Counted from the first letter of the stretch, positions 49,744-58,425 are shown. The stretch: 64,000 nucleotides of DNA from Palsa-189 sp963803735 (GCA_963803735.1 CAWDNV010000011.1:248001-312000); one strand, 5' to 3'. The notes: generated by a model not told the origin, from the sequence alone. Numbers and translations: made by a program.

Positions 49744-52700
49744 TCAGCGGTCCGGATTACGCTGCTGCACGCCCGGTGGCTGCGGTGCTGACTCGTTAGG
49801 TTGAGGATTTTGCGGCGGATTCCCCGGTGCACCTGGAAGGGCGCCAGGGAGTGGTTGAGGCGCTCCAGGTGCTCCACCTGGAAGCAGGACATTTGGCGCA
49901 GGCGGAGCTCCCGCAGGTGCCACCCCAGGAGGCTGAGGCGGTAGCTGACCCGGCCCCGCGGGTTCGGGTGGCGCGGCAGTGCCTACGCCCCGCCCTGCAT
50001 AAAACGTGCGATCCTCGCGCGGCGTAAGCCGCAATTGGCGCGGCGTAATGGCGATCACCAGTTCGGTCTCGCTTTGTTGATTATTGCGGTCGCTCGTGAG
50101 CGGACCAAGGAAAGTCAGGCCCGGCCATCCGGTGATGCTCCGAATTTCGCTTGTCTCGATCAGGCCGGAAAGAATGCTGGTTTCGTTGGCGCGCAGCCGC
50201 ACCATCTGCTCGATAGACCGATTGCTGATAATGGGAACACTATTCACGTTCTGGCCTGTTAGGGCCGTGATTTCAAATTGCATATTGAGCGAAACTTCGT
50301 CCGGCGCATGCACGCGGGGCGTCGCGTGGACTTTCAGCCCCAAATCCACATATTCGGAGGCGGGGTAGGCCGTACTCGACGCAGTAGAAGAGAGTTGGCT
50401 ATTCACGGGATTGAGAATCACGGAAACAGTATTCGACGCCAGATTCGCGACGGCGGCATCGAGTAACCCAGTGCCCGCAAAATCGCCAGTCGCCGCGGCG
50501 ACAGGGCTATTGCCGGTGGGGACGCTAAGAGGCGTGGCAAACGACGCATTGCCCAGGCCGAGAAAGACGTCGAGAGTGTTCGCCGATTCGCAAACGACAA
50601 GCAAGTCAGGAAATGGGCTGGAAGCGAAACTCCCCGAAAGCAGCGCGGTAGGGCCGGCATCAGTCGTGAAGCTGGTTGCAGCGCCGAAGGTACCGTCCCC
50701 ATTGCCCAGAAAAATCGACAACGTGTTGTCGGTCTTATTCGTTACGGCCAGGTCCAAGCGACCATCGCTATTGAAATCCGCGGCAGCGACCGCGGAAGGG
50801 CCGTTGCCTGTGCCGACGTCGATGCGTTTGAAAAATGTCCCGTCGCCGTTCCCGAGCAACACGGAAACACTGTTCGAAGCCGAATTCGTCACCGCCAAAT
50901 CGGGTTTGCCATCGGCGTTGAAGTCGCCGGTTACGAGCGCCGAAGGGCTTTGGCCTACCGAAGTATCGATTTTGTTCTGGAATGTGCCGTCGCCATTCCC
51001 GAGAAAAATAGAAACCACGCCATCTGCCTGATCCAGTACAGCGAGGTCCAATTTTCCGGTGTTTCGAAAATCACCCGTGACCATGGCTACGGGAGTATTT
51101 ATGCCAGTGATCGTACGGCCCGCCGCGAACGTTCCATCTCCATTCCCCAAGAACATCGATATGCTATTGTCCGTGAAGTTCGCGACGGCCATGTCGAGTT
51201 TTCCATCACCGTTGAAATCGCCAGTCACAATGGCGTCTGGTGCCAAGCCAGTTGCGACAGTAGTCTGCGATTGAAATGTCCCATTCCCATTTCCCAATAA
51301 AATCGAAACGGTGTTATCGCCTTTGTTGGCAACGGCCATGTCGAGCTTGCTGTCGCCATTGAAATCGCCGACGGCAACCGCGTCGGGCGAATGCCCCACG
51401 GTAAAGTCAGTTCGTGGGAAGCTGGCGCCGGCAAGATTGCCCGCAAGCGCAGACGAGGCGAGCTGTGAAACCGGCGCCACCAGGCTCGCCGAGAGCAGCG
51501 CCAGCGTGATGGGAAAATGCTCGCCGACGAAGAATGTTGCAGGCCGCCCATCCTCAACGCGCAGCAAAACACGCTGGGCGCTCTTGACCATGCTCAGAGT
51601 GCGCGAAAAATTCGCAGATGCTCCTGGTAGCGTGGCCAGAAAAATCGTGCTGCCGCCTCCAAAAGCGATGAGCGGTGGTATGGCCGCGGCAGAGATGCCC
51701 GAGGCCGCTAACGGATTCTGCGAGCCAAATATGCTCTGGATGGCCTGGAGAAGTGTGCCCGAACTTTGCGCCTGCGCTAACTCGCGAATCACGCCCGTGG
51801 GCAGAGAAAACGTGCTGGCTGTTGTGGGTGGCGTGATGCCGAGGTCGAGCGCCGAGTTCCGGTCGACTTCGAGCAAATCGACTTCCAGGAGAAACTCACC
51901 CGGCGTTTGCTGCACATCCTTGAGAATCGCTTCGGCCAGCGCGATATTTGCCGGCGTATCACGCACGGTAATGCTGTGCGTCTTCAGATCCAGTTCGGTT
52001 CGGCGCAGGCCGACAATGTCCCGCACCATGCGCATGGCCTCGGTCATCTCATCGTTCGTTTCAGCAGCGGGAAGCAGTATGGTTTTCTTGATTTCAGGGT
52101 CGTAATCGCGCCGTTTGGCCGCCGTGTCGGCAGCAACGAAAAATGTCTTTGCGTCGAGCGCGAACCAGAAGGTACTGGTCTGCTCTGACAGGAGCCGCAT
52201 GGCAGTTTCGAAATCGACATCCGACACGCGGAACCTGATCTGGCGATCCTGCAACTCAGGATCGAACGCCGCAGTGACTCCGAATTGCCGCGCCAGTTCC
52301 TCATAAGCGCCGTGCGCTCCGCCGTTGTAATCGAAGTTGCGGGTGCCGGCGTTTGCTTTGACTGCTGGCAGCGTGCTGGACAGGCTGTCGCCGCTTAGAC
52401 CCTCCGAGGTATCCCCTTGCGCCAATTCCTGCAGACGTTCCCGAGCGACGGTGTAGGTCGGGTCTATTTGCAGCGCCGATTGCAGCATAGCGAGCGCAAG
52501 TGCCCGATTGCCGCTTACAAGCTGCCTTTCGGCCTGCTCCGTACGCTGCTGCGCAAGCGCCGATCGCGCTAAGATCGCTTTCGCCTGAATAGCTCGGTCG
52601 TCCGGCGAAAGAGTGGCAGCCTGTTGATAGGCCTGGAATGCGGTCTCCCAGTCGCCCAGGGACTCCGCTCGTTGGCCTTCATCGTAAGCTTGGCGCGCGT

Positions 52701-52884
52701 TTTTCGAACCTGAAGAAGGCACAGCCGAATCTCGTGCCCCCGGAACGACACTGGGCGATTGGGCGCGGAGGGAAAGCGCTAAAAGCGAGGCCATTGCCGC
52801 CAAAAGGGCGAACCGAAGACGGCGGCTCGCTAATCGTCCATTCCCGATCCGGAGAATTCTGCGGATGCTTTCGGACAAAAACAT
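49744..52884 (-). CDS. TPR-secretin outer-membrane protein with seven FG-GAP repeats inserted in the secretin domain
   Basis: 1046 residues from the ATG at 52884; the longer open frame to 53067 runs into the iron-permease gene. In order: signal peptide (about 20-41), TPR repeats (about 62-160), STN/secretin N-like domains (about 183-325, DYNGGAHGAYEELARQFGVT), first part of the secretin domain (about 330-465, up to PATFFVGEHFPIT), seven FG-GAP/VCBS repeats (about 493-832, e.g. GDFNGDGKLDMAV with Ca-binding aspartates), the second secretin part (about 844-950, YVDLGLKVHATPRVHAPDEV, then TELVIAITPRQLR), and a Pro/Gly-rich tail to the end. Secretins form outer-membrane pores for type II/IV pilus or secretion systems, but no such partner genes are here. 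See findings. Confidence 0.85.
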   Translation of the reverse strand: MFLSESIRRILRIGNGRLASRRLRFALLAAMASLLALSLRAQSPSVVPGARDSAVPSSGSKNARQAYDEGQRAESLGDWETAFQAYQQAATLSPDDRAIQAKAILARSALAQQRTEQAERQLVSGNRALALAMLQSALQIDPTYTVARERLQELAQGDTSEGLSGDSLSSTLPAVKANAGTRNFDYNGGAHGAYEELARQFGVTAAFDPELQDRQIRFRVSDVDFETAMRLLSEQTSTFWFALDAKTFFVAADTAAKRRDYDPEIKKTILLPAAETNDEMTEAMRMVRDIVGLRRTELDLKTHSITVRDTPANIALAEAILKDVQQTPGEFLLEVDLLEVDRNSALDLGITPPTTASTFSLPTGVIRELAQAQSSGTLLQAIQSIFGSQNPLAASGISAAAIPPLIAFGGGSTIFLATLPGASANFSRTLSMVKSAQRVLLRVEDGRPATFFVGEHFPITLALLSASLVAPVSQLASSALAGNLAGASFPRTDFTVGHSPDAVAVGDFNGDSKLDMAVANKGDNTVSILLGNGNGTFQSQTTVATGLAPDAIVTGDFNGDGKLDMAVANFTDNSISMFLGNGDGTFAAGRTITGINTPVAMVTGDFRNTGKLDLAVLDQADGVVSIFLGNGDGTFQNKIDTSVGQSPSALVTGDFNADGKPDLAVTNSASNSVSVLLGNGDGTFFKRIDVGTGNGPSAVAAADFNSDGRLDLAVTNKTDNTLSIFLGNGDGTFGAATSFTTDAGPTALLSGSFASSPFPDLLVVCESANTLDVFLGLGNASFATPLSVPTGNSPVAAATGDFAGTGLLDAAVANLASNTVSVILNPVNSQLSSTASSTAYPASEYVDLGLKVHATPRVHAPDEVSLNMQFEITALTGQNVNSVPIISNRSIEQMVRLRANETSILSGLIETSEIRSITGWPGLTFLGPLTSDRNNQQSETELVIAITPRQLRLTPREDRTFYAGRGVGTAAPPEPAGPGQLPPQPPGVAPAGAPPAPNVLLPGGAPGAPQPLPGALPGAPGNPPQNPQPNESAPQPPGVQQRNPDR

Positions 52885-52933
52885 GAGTGCATATTGTAAC
52901 TGCCGAGAGAGTACGAGGCAGCGGCAAAATGGC

Positions 52934-52962
52934 TTGACTGCGTGATTTGGAGGCTCTAAACT
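52934..52962 (+). promoter_or_regulatory. Sigma70-type promoter of the iron-uptake operon
   Basis: TTGACT (52934-52939) and TAAACT (52957-52962) are 17 bp apart, 44 bp before the FTR1 GTG. It fires away from the secretin gene. Confidence 0.65.
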
Positions 52963-52974
52963 GATTTTTGTTAC

Positions 52975-52994
52975 TTGCAACTGATTTGCAACTG
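52975..52994 (+). promoter_or_regulatory. Candidate operator: two TTGCAACTG direct repeats
   Basis: TTGCAACTG occurs at 52975-52983 and 52986-52994, 11 bp apart (one helical turn), with TTGCAA itself a perfect palindrome. It lies just downstream of the likely transcription start of the FTR1 operon, a good place for a repressor. It does not resemble a Fur box. Function not demonstrated. Confidence 0.45.
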
Positions 52995-53005
52995 GAACTC
53001 GCCCG

Positions 53006-54268
53006 GTGATCTCTTCCTTCCTGATTGCACTGCGTGAGGGCGCTGAAGCCGCTCTGGTCGTCGGCATTGTACTCGTCTATCTGGACCGCACGGGCCGTTC
53101 GCGATTGGCTCGTTTCGTCTGGGCAGGCGTAGCCTTGGCGGCTGCCTTGAGTCTCGCCGCGGCAATCGCCCTGGAACGTTGGCAGATCAGCGAAGACGGC
53201 TTCGAAGGCCTTTTGATGCTGCTCGCGGCCGGCTTCGTTGTCACGATGATCGTCTGGATGAACCGCGTCGCGCGTCATCTGCGGAAGGAAATCGAGCAGC
53301 GGATAGAGTCTTTTGCGCAAAAGACCGATTTAGCTGCCGGCCTTGCCCTTGGAACGTTCGTCTTCCTCATGGTTTTGCGAGAAGGAGCGGAACTGGCGCT
53401 GATCTTGCGAGCCGTGGAGCTTTCGAGCGAAGGTGTGGCTGTTTGGATTGGTACCGGGCTGGGGCTCGCCCTCGCGATCGCCGTTGGTTTCTTTTTCTTC
53501 GAAGGCACCCTCAAGATCCCTTTGGGCCGCTTTTTTTCTGTGACCAGCGCAATCCTGGTAATCGTGGCCGTGCAATTGGCACTGACGGGGTTCCACGAGC
53601 TTAGCGAGGCCATGTGGATTCCCTCCGGCAAACGCGAAATGGCGTGGGTGGGGCCCATCGTCCGGAATGAATACTTTTTCTTCGTGGTCATCCTTGGCGC
53701 GGCGGCGCTGCTGATTCTTCGCGAATGGCGTTCTATGCGTCTCGCAGGCGCACCTGACGCCGCAAATGCTGCCGACCGGCGCCGAATCCAATGGGAACTG
53801 CGAACCCGGAGCCGTTGGATGTTCACGGCGGCGGCCGTTTTCGTGATTGTGATACTTGCTTTGACCGCCGATTTCGTCTACGGGCGCGTGTCGGCTGCCG
53901 CTCCGCAGGCACAGACGGTCACTGCGCAGAACGACGCAGTGCGCATACCGACAGAAAACGTAAACGACGGCAATCTGCACTTCTTCCAGGTCGAAGCCAA
54001 CAACACTTCTCTGCGCTTTATCGTCATTCGCAAGCCCGATGGCAGTTGGGGAACGTCATTGGACGCTTGCATGATCTGCGGATGGGCCGGGTACCGGCAG
54101 AACGGATCCGATGTGGTTTGCCGCAACTGCGCGTCGGCGATTTACGTCCCAAGCATAGGCCAGGCTGGCGGCTGTAATCCCGTAACTTTTCCCGCGCACG
54201 TCGAGGGCAGTGAATTGGTGATCGATCTCTCTGCCCTCACTGATGCCGCGCGTAAAGTTCCCCACTAG
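53006..54268 (+). CDS. FTR1-type iron permease fused to a DUF2318 Fe-S-like domain
   Basis: 420 residues from a GTG. Residues 1 to about 250 are an FTR1/EfeU-type permease with two REGAE motifs (FLIALREGAEAALVVGIVL at 5-23 and VLREGAELALILRAVEL at about 122-138) and about seven helices. A further membrane segment (about 272-290) leads to a C-terminal domain at about 300-420 with MICGWAGYRQNGSDVVCRNC and GGCNPV, a DUF2318-type cysteine pattern of a membrane Fe-S or metal-binding protein. In Campylobacter the permease and DUF2318 protein are separate genes (P19 locus). It imports oxidised iron, probably after periplasmic handling. Confidence 0.9.
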   Translation: MISSFLIALREGAEAALVVGIVLVYLDRTGRSRLARFVWAGVALAAALSLAAAIALERWQISEDGFEGLLMLLAAGFVVTMIVWMNRVARHLRKEIEQRIESFAQKTDLAAGLALGTFVFLMVLREGAELALILRAVELSSEGVAVWIGTGLGLALAIAVGFFFFEGTLKIPLGRFFSVTSAILVIVAVQLALTGFHELSEAMWIPSGKREMAWVGPIVRNEYFFFVVILGAAALLILREWRSMRLAGAPDAANAADRRRIQWELRTRSRWMFTAAAVFVIVILALTADFVYGRVSAAAPQAQTVTAQNDAVRIPTENVNDGNLHFFQVEANNTSLRFIVIRKPDGSWGTSLDACMICGWAGYRQNGSDVVCRNCASAIYVPSIGQAGGCNPVTFPAHVEGSELVIDLSALTDAARKVPH

Positions 54269-54279
54269 GGCATCGTTTC

Positions 54280-55578
54280 GTGTTTGTCAGACTAATCACA
54301 GATTCGTTTAAGAGGCAGCCACGTCGTAAGCTGCTTACTACCGTGGCATTGGCCCTTGGCACGGCTATAGCCACGGCGACGCTCACGGTTGCCTTGGACG
54401 TGGGCGACCGGCTGGCCCGTGAATTTCGGAGCTTGGGCGCCAATCTGCTGGTCACTCCTGAAGCAGACACACTGCCGCTGGAGATCGGCGGCGTCGATTA
54501 TCGCCCGGTGGATTCCGGCGTCTTTTTATCTGACGCCGAGTTAGGTAAGCTGAAAACAATTTTCTGGCGCAATAACGTAATCGGCTTTGCGCCCTTCCTC
54601 GATGTACCAGTCACTGTGAACTCTGCGAGCGCCTCTACTTCGAACGGTGCGTCGCGCGCCACTCTGATCGGCACCTGGTATCGGCACGACGTGGCGATTC
54701 CAAGTGGCGGAGGCGTTTTTAGTACCGGCGTGGCCGCCACAAATCCGGGATGGCAAGTTGACGGACGGTGGTTCCGCAATGATTCCGGCCATGAAGCTGT
54801 TGTGGGCGTAAATTTGTCGCGCCGCGTAGGCATTAAAGCTGGAGAGATGCTCGATATCCGCGCCGCGGGCGTCAACGCACAACTAATGGTCACCGGCATC
54901 GTCTCGACTGGAGGGCAGGAGGACGACGCCATTCTTGCGCCCCTGGCAGTCGCGCAACAACTATCCGGCAAACCGGGGCAATATCGCCGCCTCCTGGTAA
55001 GCGCGTTGACCAAGCCCGAAGACACCTTTTCTCAGCGCGATCCCAAATCCATGAATCCGGCCGAATTCGACCGCTGGTATTGTTCGCCTTATATCTCGTC
55101 GATCTCGCGTCAGATTCAGGAACAGTTGCCGGGAGTTAGTGTGCGGCCGATCCGCCAGGTTGCCGAGGGCGAAGGCCAGATCCTCTCGCGCGTCCAGTCT
55201 CTGATGTGGCTGGTGACGTTCGCGGCGCTATTGGCAGCGGCCCTTGCCGTTGCGTCCACAGCCGGAACAACCGTCCTTGAGCGCACCGGCGAGGTCGCCC
55301 TGATGAAGGCCCTGGGCGCTCGCCGCAGCCTCGTGGGTGCGTTTTTCCTCGGGGAACAGTGGCTCATGGCCATCGTAGGCGGATTGCTCGGTTATGCGGC
55401 TGGAATGGGCCTGGCACATGCCGTGGGCCAGAGCATTTTTGGAGTTTCGCCGAGCACGAGATTGATCCTGCTTCCCGTGATTCTGGGAATTGCCGCCGCC
55501 GTAGCGACCGCGGGAAGTTTGCTTCCACTGAGAAAGGTGATGCGGTTAGACCCAGCGCCCGCCCTACGCGGCGAATAG
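54280..55578 (+). CDS. ABC transporter permease, FtsX/MacB-like, first of the iron-uptake operon pair
   Basis: 432 residues from a GTG. One N-terminal helix (about 15-38, LLTTVALALGTAIATATLTV), a periplasmic MacB-like domain (about 40-290) and three C-terminal helices in an FtsX domain (about 305-425, ERTGEVALMKALGARRSLVG). It resembles Campylobacter Cj1661-type permeases that accompany FTR1/P19 rather than lipoprotein-release LolC/E. It starts 11 nt after the FTR1 gene and is followed after 39 nt by a similar permease, then the ATPase. Confidence 0.88.
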   Translation: MFVRLITDSFKRQPRRKLLTTVALALGTAIATATLTVALDVGDRLAREFRSLGANLLVTPEADTLPLEIGGVDYRPVDSGVFLSDAELGKLKTIFWRNNVIGFAPFLDVPVTVNSASASTSNGASRATLIGTWYRHDVAIPSGGGVFSTGVAATNPGWQVDGRWFRNDSGHEAVVGVNLSRRVGIKAGEMLDIRAAGVNAQLMVTGIVSTGGQEDDAILAPLAVAQQLSGKPGQYRRLLVSALTKPEDTFSQRDPKSMNPAEFDRWYCSPYISSISRQIQEQLPGVSVRPIRQVAEGEGQILSRVQSLMWLVTFAALLAAALAVASTAGTTVLERTGEVALMKALGARRSLVGAFFLGEQWLMAIVGGLLGYAAGMGLAHAVGQSIFGVSPSTRLILLPVILGIAAAVATAGSLLPLRKVMRLDPAPALRGE

Positions 55579-55617
55579 ATCCGCCTCAGGCGCGCGCCGC
55601 GACTCTCCCATCCAACA

Positions 55618-56748
55618 ATGTTCTGGCGTATTCTTTGGCGATTGCTGTATGCAAGCCGCGGCAGGCTTGCACTGGCTCTCCTCGCTGTTGCCAGTGGCGC
55701 TGCTGTTTGCGCAATGCTGCTCAATCTCGAACTCGATGCCACGGATAAGCTGACGCACGAATTCCGCGTGTTGGGAGCCAATGTTGTAGTCTCAGGTGCA
55801 CAAAACGGCGATGACGCAGCCACGTTGGATGCCGGCGCTGCACAACAGATTGAAAACCTCCGCTTGCCCGACGTCGTTTCTGTTGCGCCTTATCTTTATC
55901 TTTCGGCGGAGGCACATGCCGGAGCGAACAGCACGGCTGTGATCGCGGCCGGAACCTGGTTCGACGAAGCAGCGCGCATGAATTCTTCATGGAAAGTAGA
56001 CGGGAATTGGGTAAGCGGCCGCGATAATCGCTCCGATTGCATGATCGGGGAACTGGCGGCTTCTCGTCTCGGTCTGATTCAAGGACAAAACGTCACGATA
56101 CGTTATGCAAAACAAGAAGCGACGCTCAGGGTCGCCGGTATCATTACGGCGGGCGGTTCCGAAGACAGCCAGATCGTTATCGGTTTGCCCCTGGCGCAGG
56201 AACTGGCTGGACTGGGTCAGCGGGCAAGTCTAATTCAAATCACCGCAAACGGTTCCGCGCGGCAAATCGAAGATGTGATCGGCCGTCTTTCCGCCGCGCT
56301 GCCAGGATTACAAGTGCGGCCGCTGCACCAGATTGCGCAGGCCGAAGGCCGGCTGCTCGAACGCATTCGCGGGCTGCTCTTTGGCACAGTTTTGTTGATT
56401 CTGGTGCTGACATCGCTTGGCGTTCTGGCGGCAATGGCCGGGCTCGCACTGGAAAGGCGGCGTGACGTCGGACTCATGAAAGCGCTGGGCGGCTCGGTGC
56501 GCAGGATCATGCGATTTTTCCTGGCCGAGGCCACCGCCATTGGCTGTGCGGGCGGGATAGTTGGATTTATCGTGGGCGTCGCGCTCTCAGAATGGATCGG
56601 AGAACGCGTCTTCTCTGTGTCCATAACTCCGCGCCTGATTGTTTTGCCCGCCACGGTGGCGCTGATGGTGCTTGTGTCACTCGCCGGAGCGTTTCCCTTG
56701 CGCTTGCTGGGCCGCGTGCGGCCATCGGAAATTCTGCGGGGCGAATGA
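55618..56748 (+). CDS. ABC transporter permease, FtsX/MacB-like, second of the pair
   Basis: 376 residues. Same layout as the preceding gene: an N-terminal helix (about 12-32, LALALLAVASGAAVCAMLLN), a periplasmic domain (about 35-250), and a C-terminal FtsX domain with ERRRDVGLMKALGGSVRRIM (about 281-300) and two more helices. The two permeases probably form a heterodimer. Its stop overlaps the ATPase start in an ATGA arrangement, implying coupled translation. Confidence 0.9.
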   Translation: MFWRILWRLLYASRGRLALALLAVASGAAVCAMLLNLELDATDKLTHEFRVLGANVVVSGAQNGDDAATLDAGAAQQIENLRLPDVVSVAPYLYLSAEAHAGANSTAVIAAGTWFDEAARMNSSWKVDGNWVSGRDNRSDCMIGELAASRLGLIQGQNVTIRYAKQEATLRVAGIITAGGSEDSQIVIGLPLAQELAGLGQRASLIQITANGSARQIEDVIGRLSAALPGLQVRPLHQIAQAEGRLLERIRGLLFGTVLLILVLTSLGVLAAMAGLALERRRDVGLMKALGGSVRRIMRFFLAEATAIGCAGGIVGFIVGVALSEWIGERVFSVSITPRLIVLPATVALMVLVSLAGAFPLRLLGRVRPSEILRGE

Positions 56749-57416
56749 TGGCTCCATTGGTCCAGGTCGAAGACATCTCCAAAACGTATAGCGGCGTGCG
56801 CGCGCTCGATACCGTCACCTTCGAAGTGCAAGCCGGGGAATGGATCGCCATCATGGGCCCTTCCGGTTCCGGCAAAACAACGCTCATCAATATTCTCGGC
56901 GGTTTGGACAAGCCGACGAGCGGCCGGGCAATCGTTGACGGCGTCAACCTCGGGAATCTCGGCGAGCGAGAACTGACGAGGTACAGAGCGGAGAAAATCG
57001 GCTTCGTCTTTCAGGGTTTTTATCTTGTGCCCTATCTTTCCGCGGTCGAAAACGTAATGCTCGCTCAGTATTTTCACAGCACCGCCGACGAAACGGAGGC
57101 GGCGGAAGCGCTTGTACGCGTCGGCCTGGGAGACCGGCTCGAACATCTGCCCAGCCGGCTTTCTGGCGGCGAACAGCAGCGCGTCGCACTGGCTCGAGCG
57201 CTGATCAATCATCCCAAGCTGATTCTGGCGGACGAGCCGACCGGAAATCTCGACGAGGCCAATGAGCAGGTTGTGCTTGATTTGCTCCGAGAACTGCATC
57301 GCTCGGGTCATACCATTCTGCTCGTGACTCATTCGCCGGAGATCGGCCGCATGGCTGACCGCCGGATCGAACTGGCGCACGGCCGACTGATGCACATCGT
57401 CGCGAATCTCACCTAG
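56745..57416 (+). CDS. ABC transporter ATP-binding protein of the iron-uptake operon
   Basis: 223 residues, LolD/MacB-type ATPase. The Walker A GPSGSGKTTLINILGG is at about residues 39-54, the signature LSGGEQQRVALARAL at about 140-154 and the Walker B LILADEPTGNLDEAN at about 160-174, followed by the switch His (THSPEIG). ATG at 56745 overlaps the permease stop (ATGA); a longer open frame begins at 56592 inside the permease gene. It powers the two FtsX-like permeases. Whether the complex moves iron or an electron-carrier or protein factor needed by the FTR1 permease is not known even in the Campylobacter model. Confidence 0.93.
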   Translation: MMAPLVQVEDISKTYSGVRALDTVTFEVQAGEWIAIMGPSGSGKTTLINILGGLDKPTSGRAIVDGVNLGNLGERELTRYRAEKIGFVFQGFYLVPYLSAVENVMLAQYFHSTADETEAAEALVRVGLGDRLEHLPSRLSGGEQQRVALARALINHPKLILADEPTGNLDEANEQVVLDLLRELHRSGHTILLVTHSPEIGRMADRRIELAHGRLMHIVANLT

Positions 57417-57473
57417 CGTTTGGACAATAACAGCCGCAGCGGTACGCTAGAAGATAGCCCTGGAACAAAACCA

Positions 57474-57869
57474 ATGCCGATTCCCTTGGACCAACGAAAA
57501 AAACCTGCCGATATCAAGGTGCGCGTCTCCACCGGCGCCGGCGTCGATATCGTCTGGGTTGACCATCACACCAGCCACTACGATTTCGTCTATCTCAGAG
57601 AGCAATGTCCCTGCGCGATGTGCAATGACGAGAGACTGAAGAAGGAGGGAATGGCAGCGCACACGAGCAGCACCATCGGCAGCGGCGCCGTTTTGCCGAT
57701 GTTCAAGCCGCGTCTGACGGCTCGCGCAGCCAAAGCCGTTGGGAATTACGCCGTGCAGATCGACTTTTCCGATGGGCATACCACAGGCATTTACAGCTAC
57801 GACTACCTGCGAACGATTTGTCCCTGCGAGGAATGCGGTAAAGCCTTTCGCACGCACGCAGCCGGATAA
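57474..57869 (+). CDS. DUF971-domain protein
   Basis: 131 residues from the ATG at 57474; an open frame from a TTG at 57420 would add 18. It belongs to DUF971 (gamma-butyrobetaine hydroxylase N-terminal-like): YDFVYLREQCPCAMCNDERL and GIYSYDYLRTICPCEECGKA each hold a cysteine pair, so four cysteines likely bind zinc or Fe-S. In other proteins the domain sits beside dioxygenase or Fe-S assembly factors. Its position right after the iron-uptake genes suggests, without proving, an iron- or Fe-S-related task. Confidence 0.8.
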   Translation: MPIPLDQRKKPADIKVRVSTGAGVDIVWVDHHTSHYDFVYLREQCPCAMCNDERLKKEGMAAHTSSTIGSGAVLPMFKPRLTARAAKAVGNYAVQIDFSDGHTTGIYSYDYLRTICPCEECGKAFRTHAAG

Positions 57870-57912
57870 CCAAACACTTTCGGATAAGTACACACTCACC
57901 CAGAAAACCTGA

Positions 57913-58389
57913 TCAGCCGCCGTAAAAGAACCCTGTATCGCGCAAGGTGAGCGGCTCCGCGTCATTGCGAACGCCGGCTTCGACAACTTCAGCCACGAAT
58001 ACGGTATGGTCGCCGCCGCGCACCTCGTTCGTGACGCGGCACTCGAACCATGCCGGCGGATCCACCAGCAGCGGAATTCCGTCTGGGCTCCTTTCAATCC
58101 GATAGCCGTTCAATTTATCCCCGGAAAGTTCCGCGCCACGAAAGAAAGCTGCAGCCAGATCCTTCTGATCTTTTCCCACCACGTGAACGATGAACTTGCG
58201 TGAGGCCGTAACGGCTCGGTGAAGGGCGCTATCGGCTTTGAAAGCGACCATTATCAATGGAGGCGTGAACGAGCTCTGCGAAATCCAGTTGATCGCGCCG
58301 GCTGCAGGACCAGAATCGTCCTGCGCCGTGGCCACGAAAAGCCCGTAAGTGATCATTCGCAGCGCTTTCTTTTTTACTGCGGGATCCAT
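57913..58389 (-). CDS. Flavin reductase family protein (FMN-binding split barrel)
   Basis: 158 residues with an AGGAG site before the ATG. GLFVATAQDDSGPAAGAINW (about 17-36) and ISQSSFTPPLIMVAFKADSA are the flavin-binding start of the flavin-reductase-like domain; FRGAELSGDKLNGYRIERSP and the later HTVFVAEVVEAGV follow. Such proteins reduce FMN/FAD for monooxygenases or serve as high-molecular-weight rubredoxin relatives. No monooxygenase is near. It is the last of a codirectional trio with the membrane protein and cyclophilin genes. Confidence 0.85.
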   Translation of the reverse strand: MDPAVKKKALRMITYGLFVATAQDDSGPAAGAINWISQSSFTPPLIMVAFKADSALHRAVTASRKFIVHVVGKDQKDLAAAFFRGAELSGDKLNGYRIERSPDGIPLLVDPPAWFECRVTNEVRGGDHTVFVAEVVEAGVRNDAEPLTLRDTGFFYGG

Positions 58390-58425
58390 TTGTCACTGCT
58401 CCTTTCGCGGAGAAGTTCCCGAAGC

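Noticed and set aside
52885..53067. 61-codon N-terminal extension of the secretin gene
   Set aside because: Would overlap the start of the divergent iron permease and its promoter; the ATG at 52884 precedes a good signal peptide.
56235..57395. 386-codon open frame opposite the ABC permease and ATPase
   Set aside because: Spans two genes that are certain from Walker and FtsX motifs; the frame has no fold.
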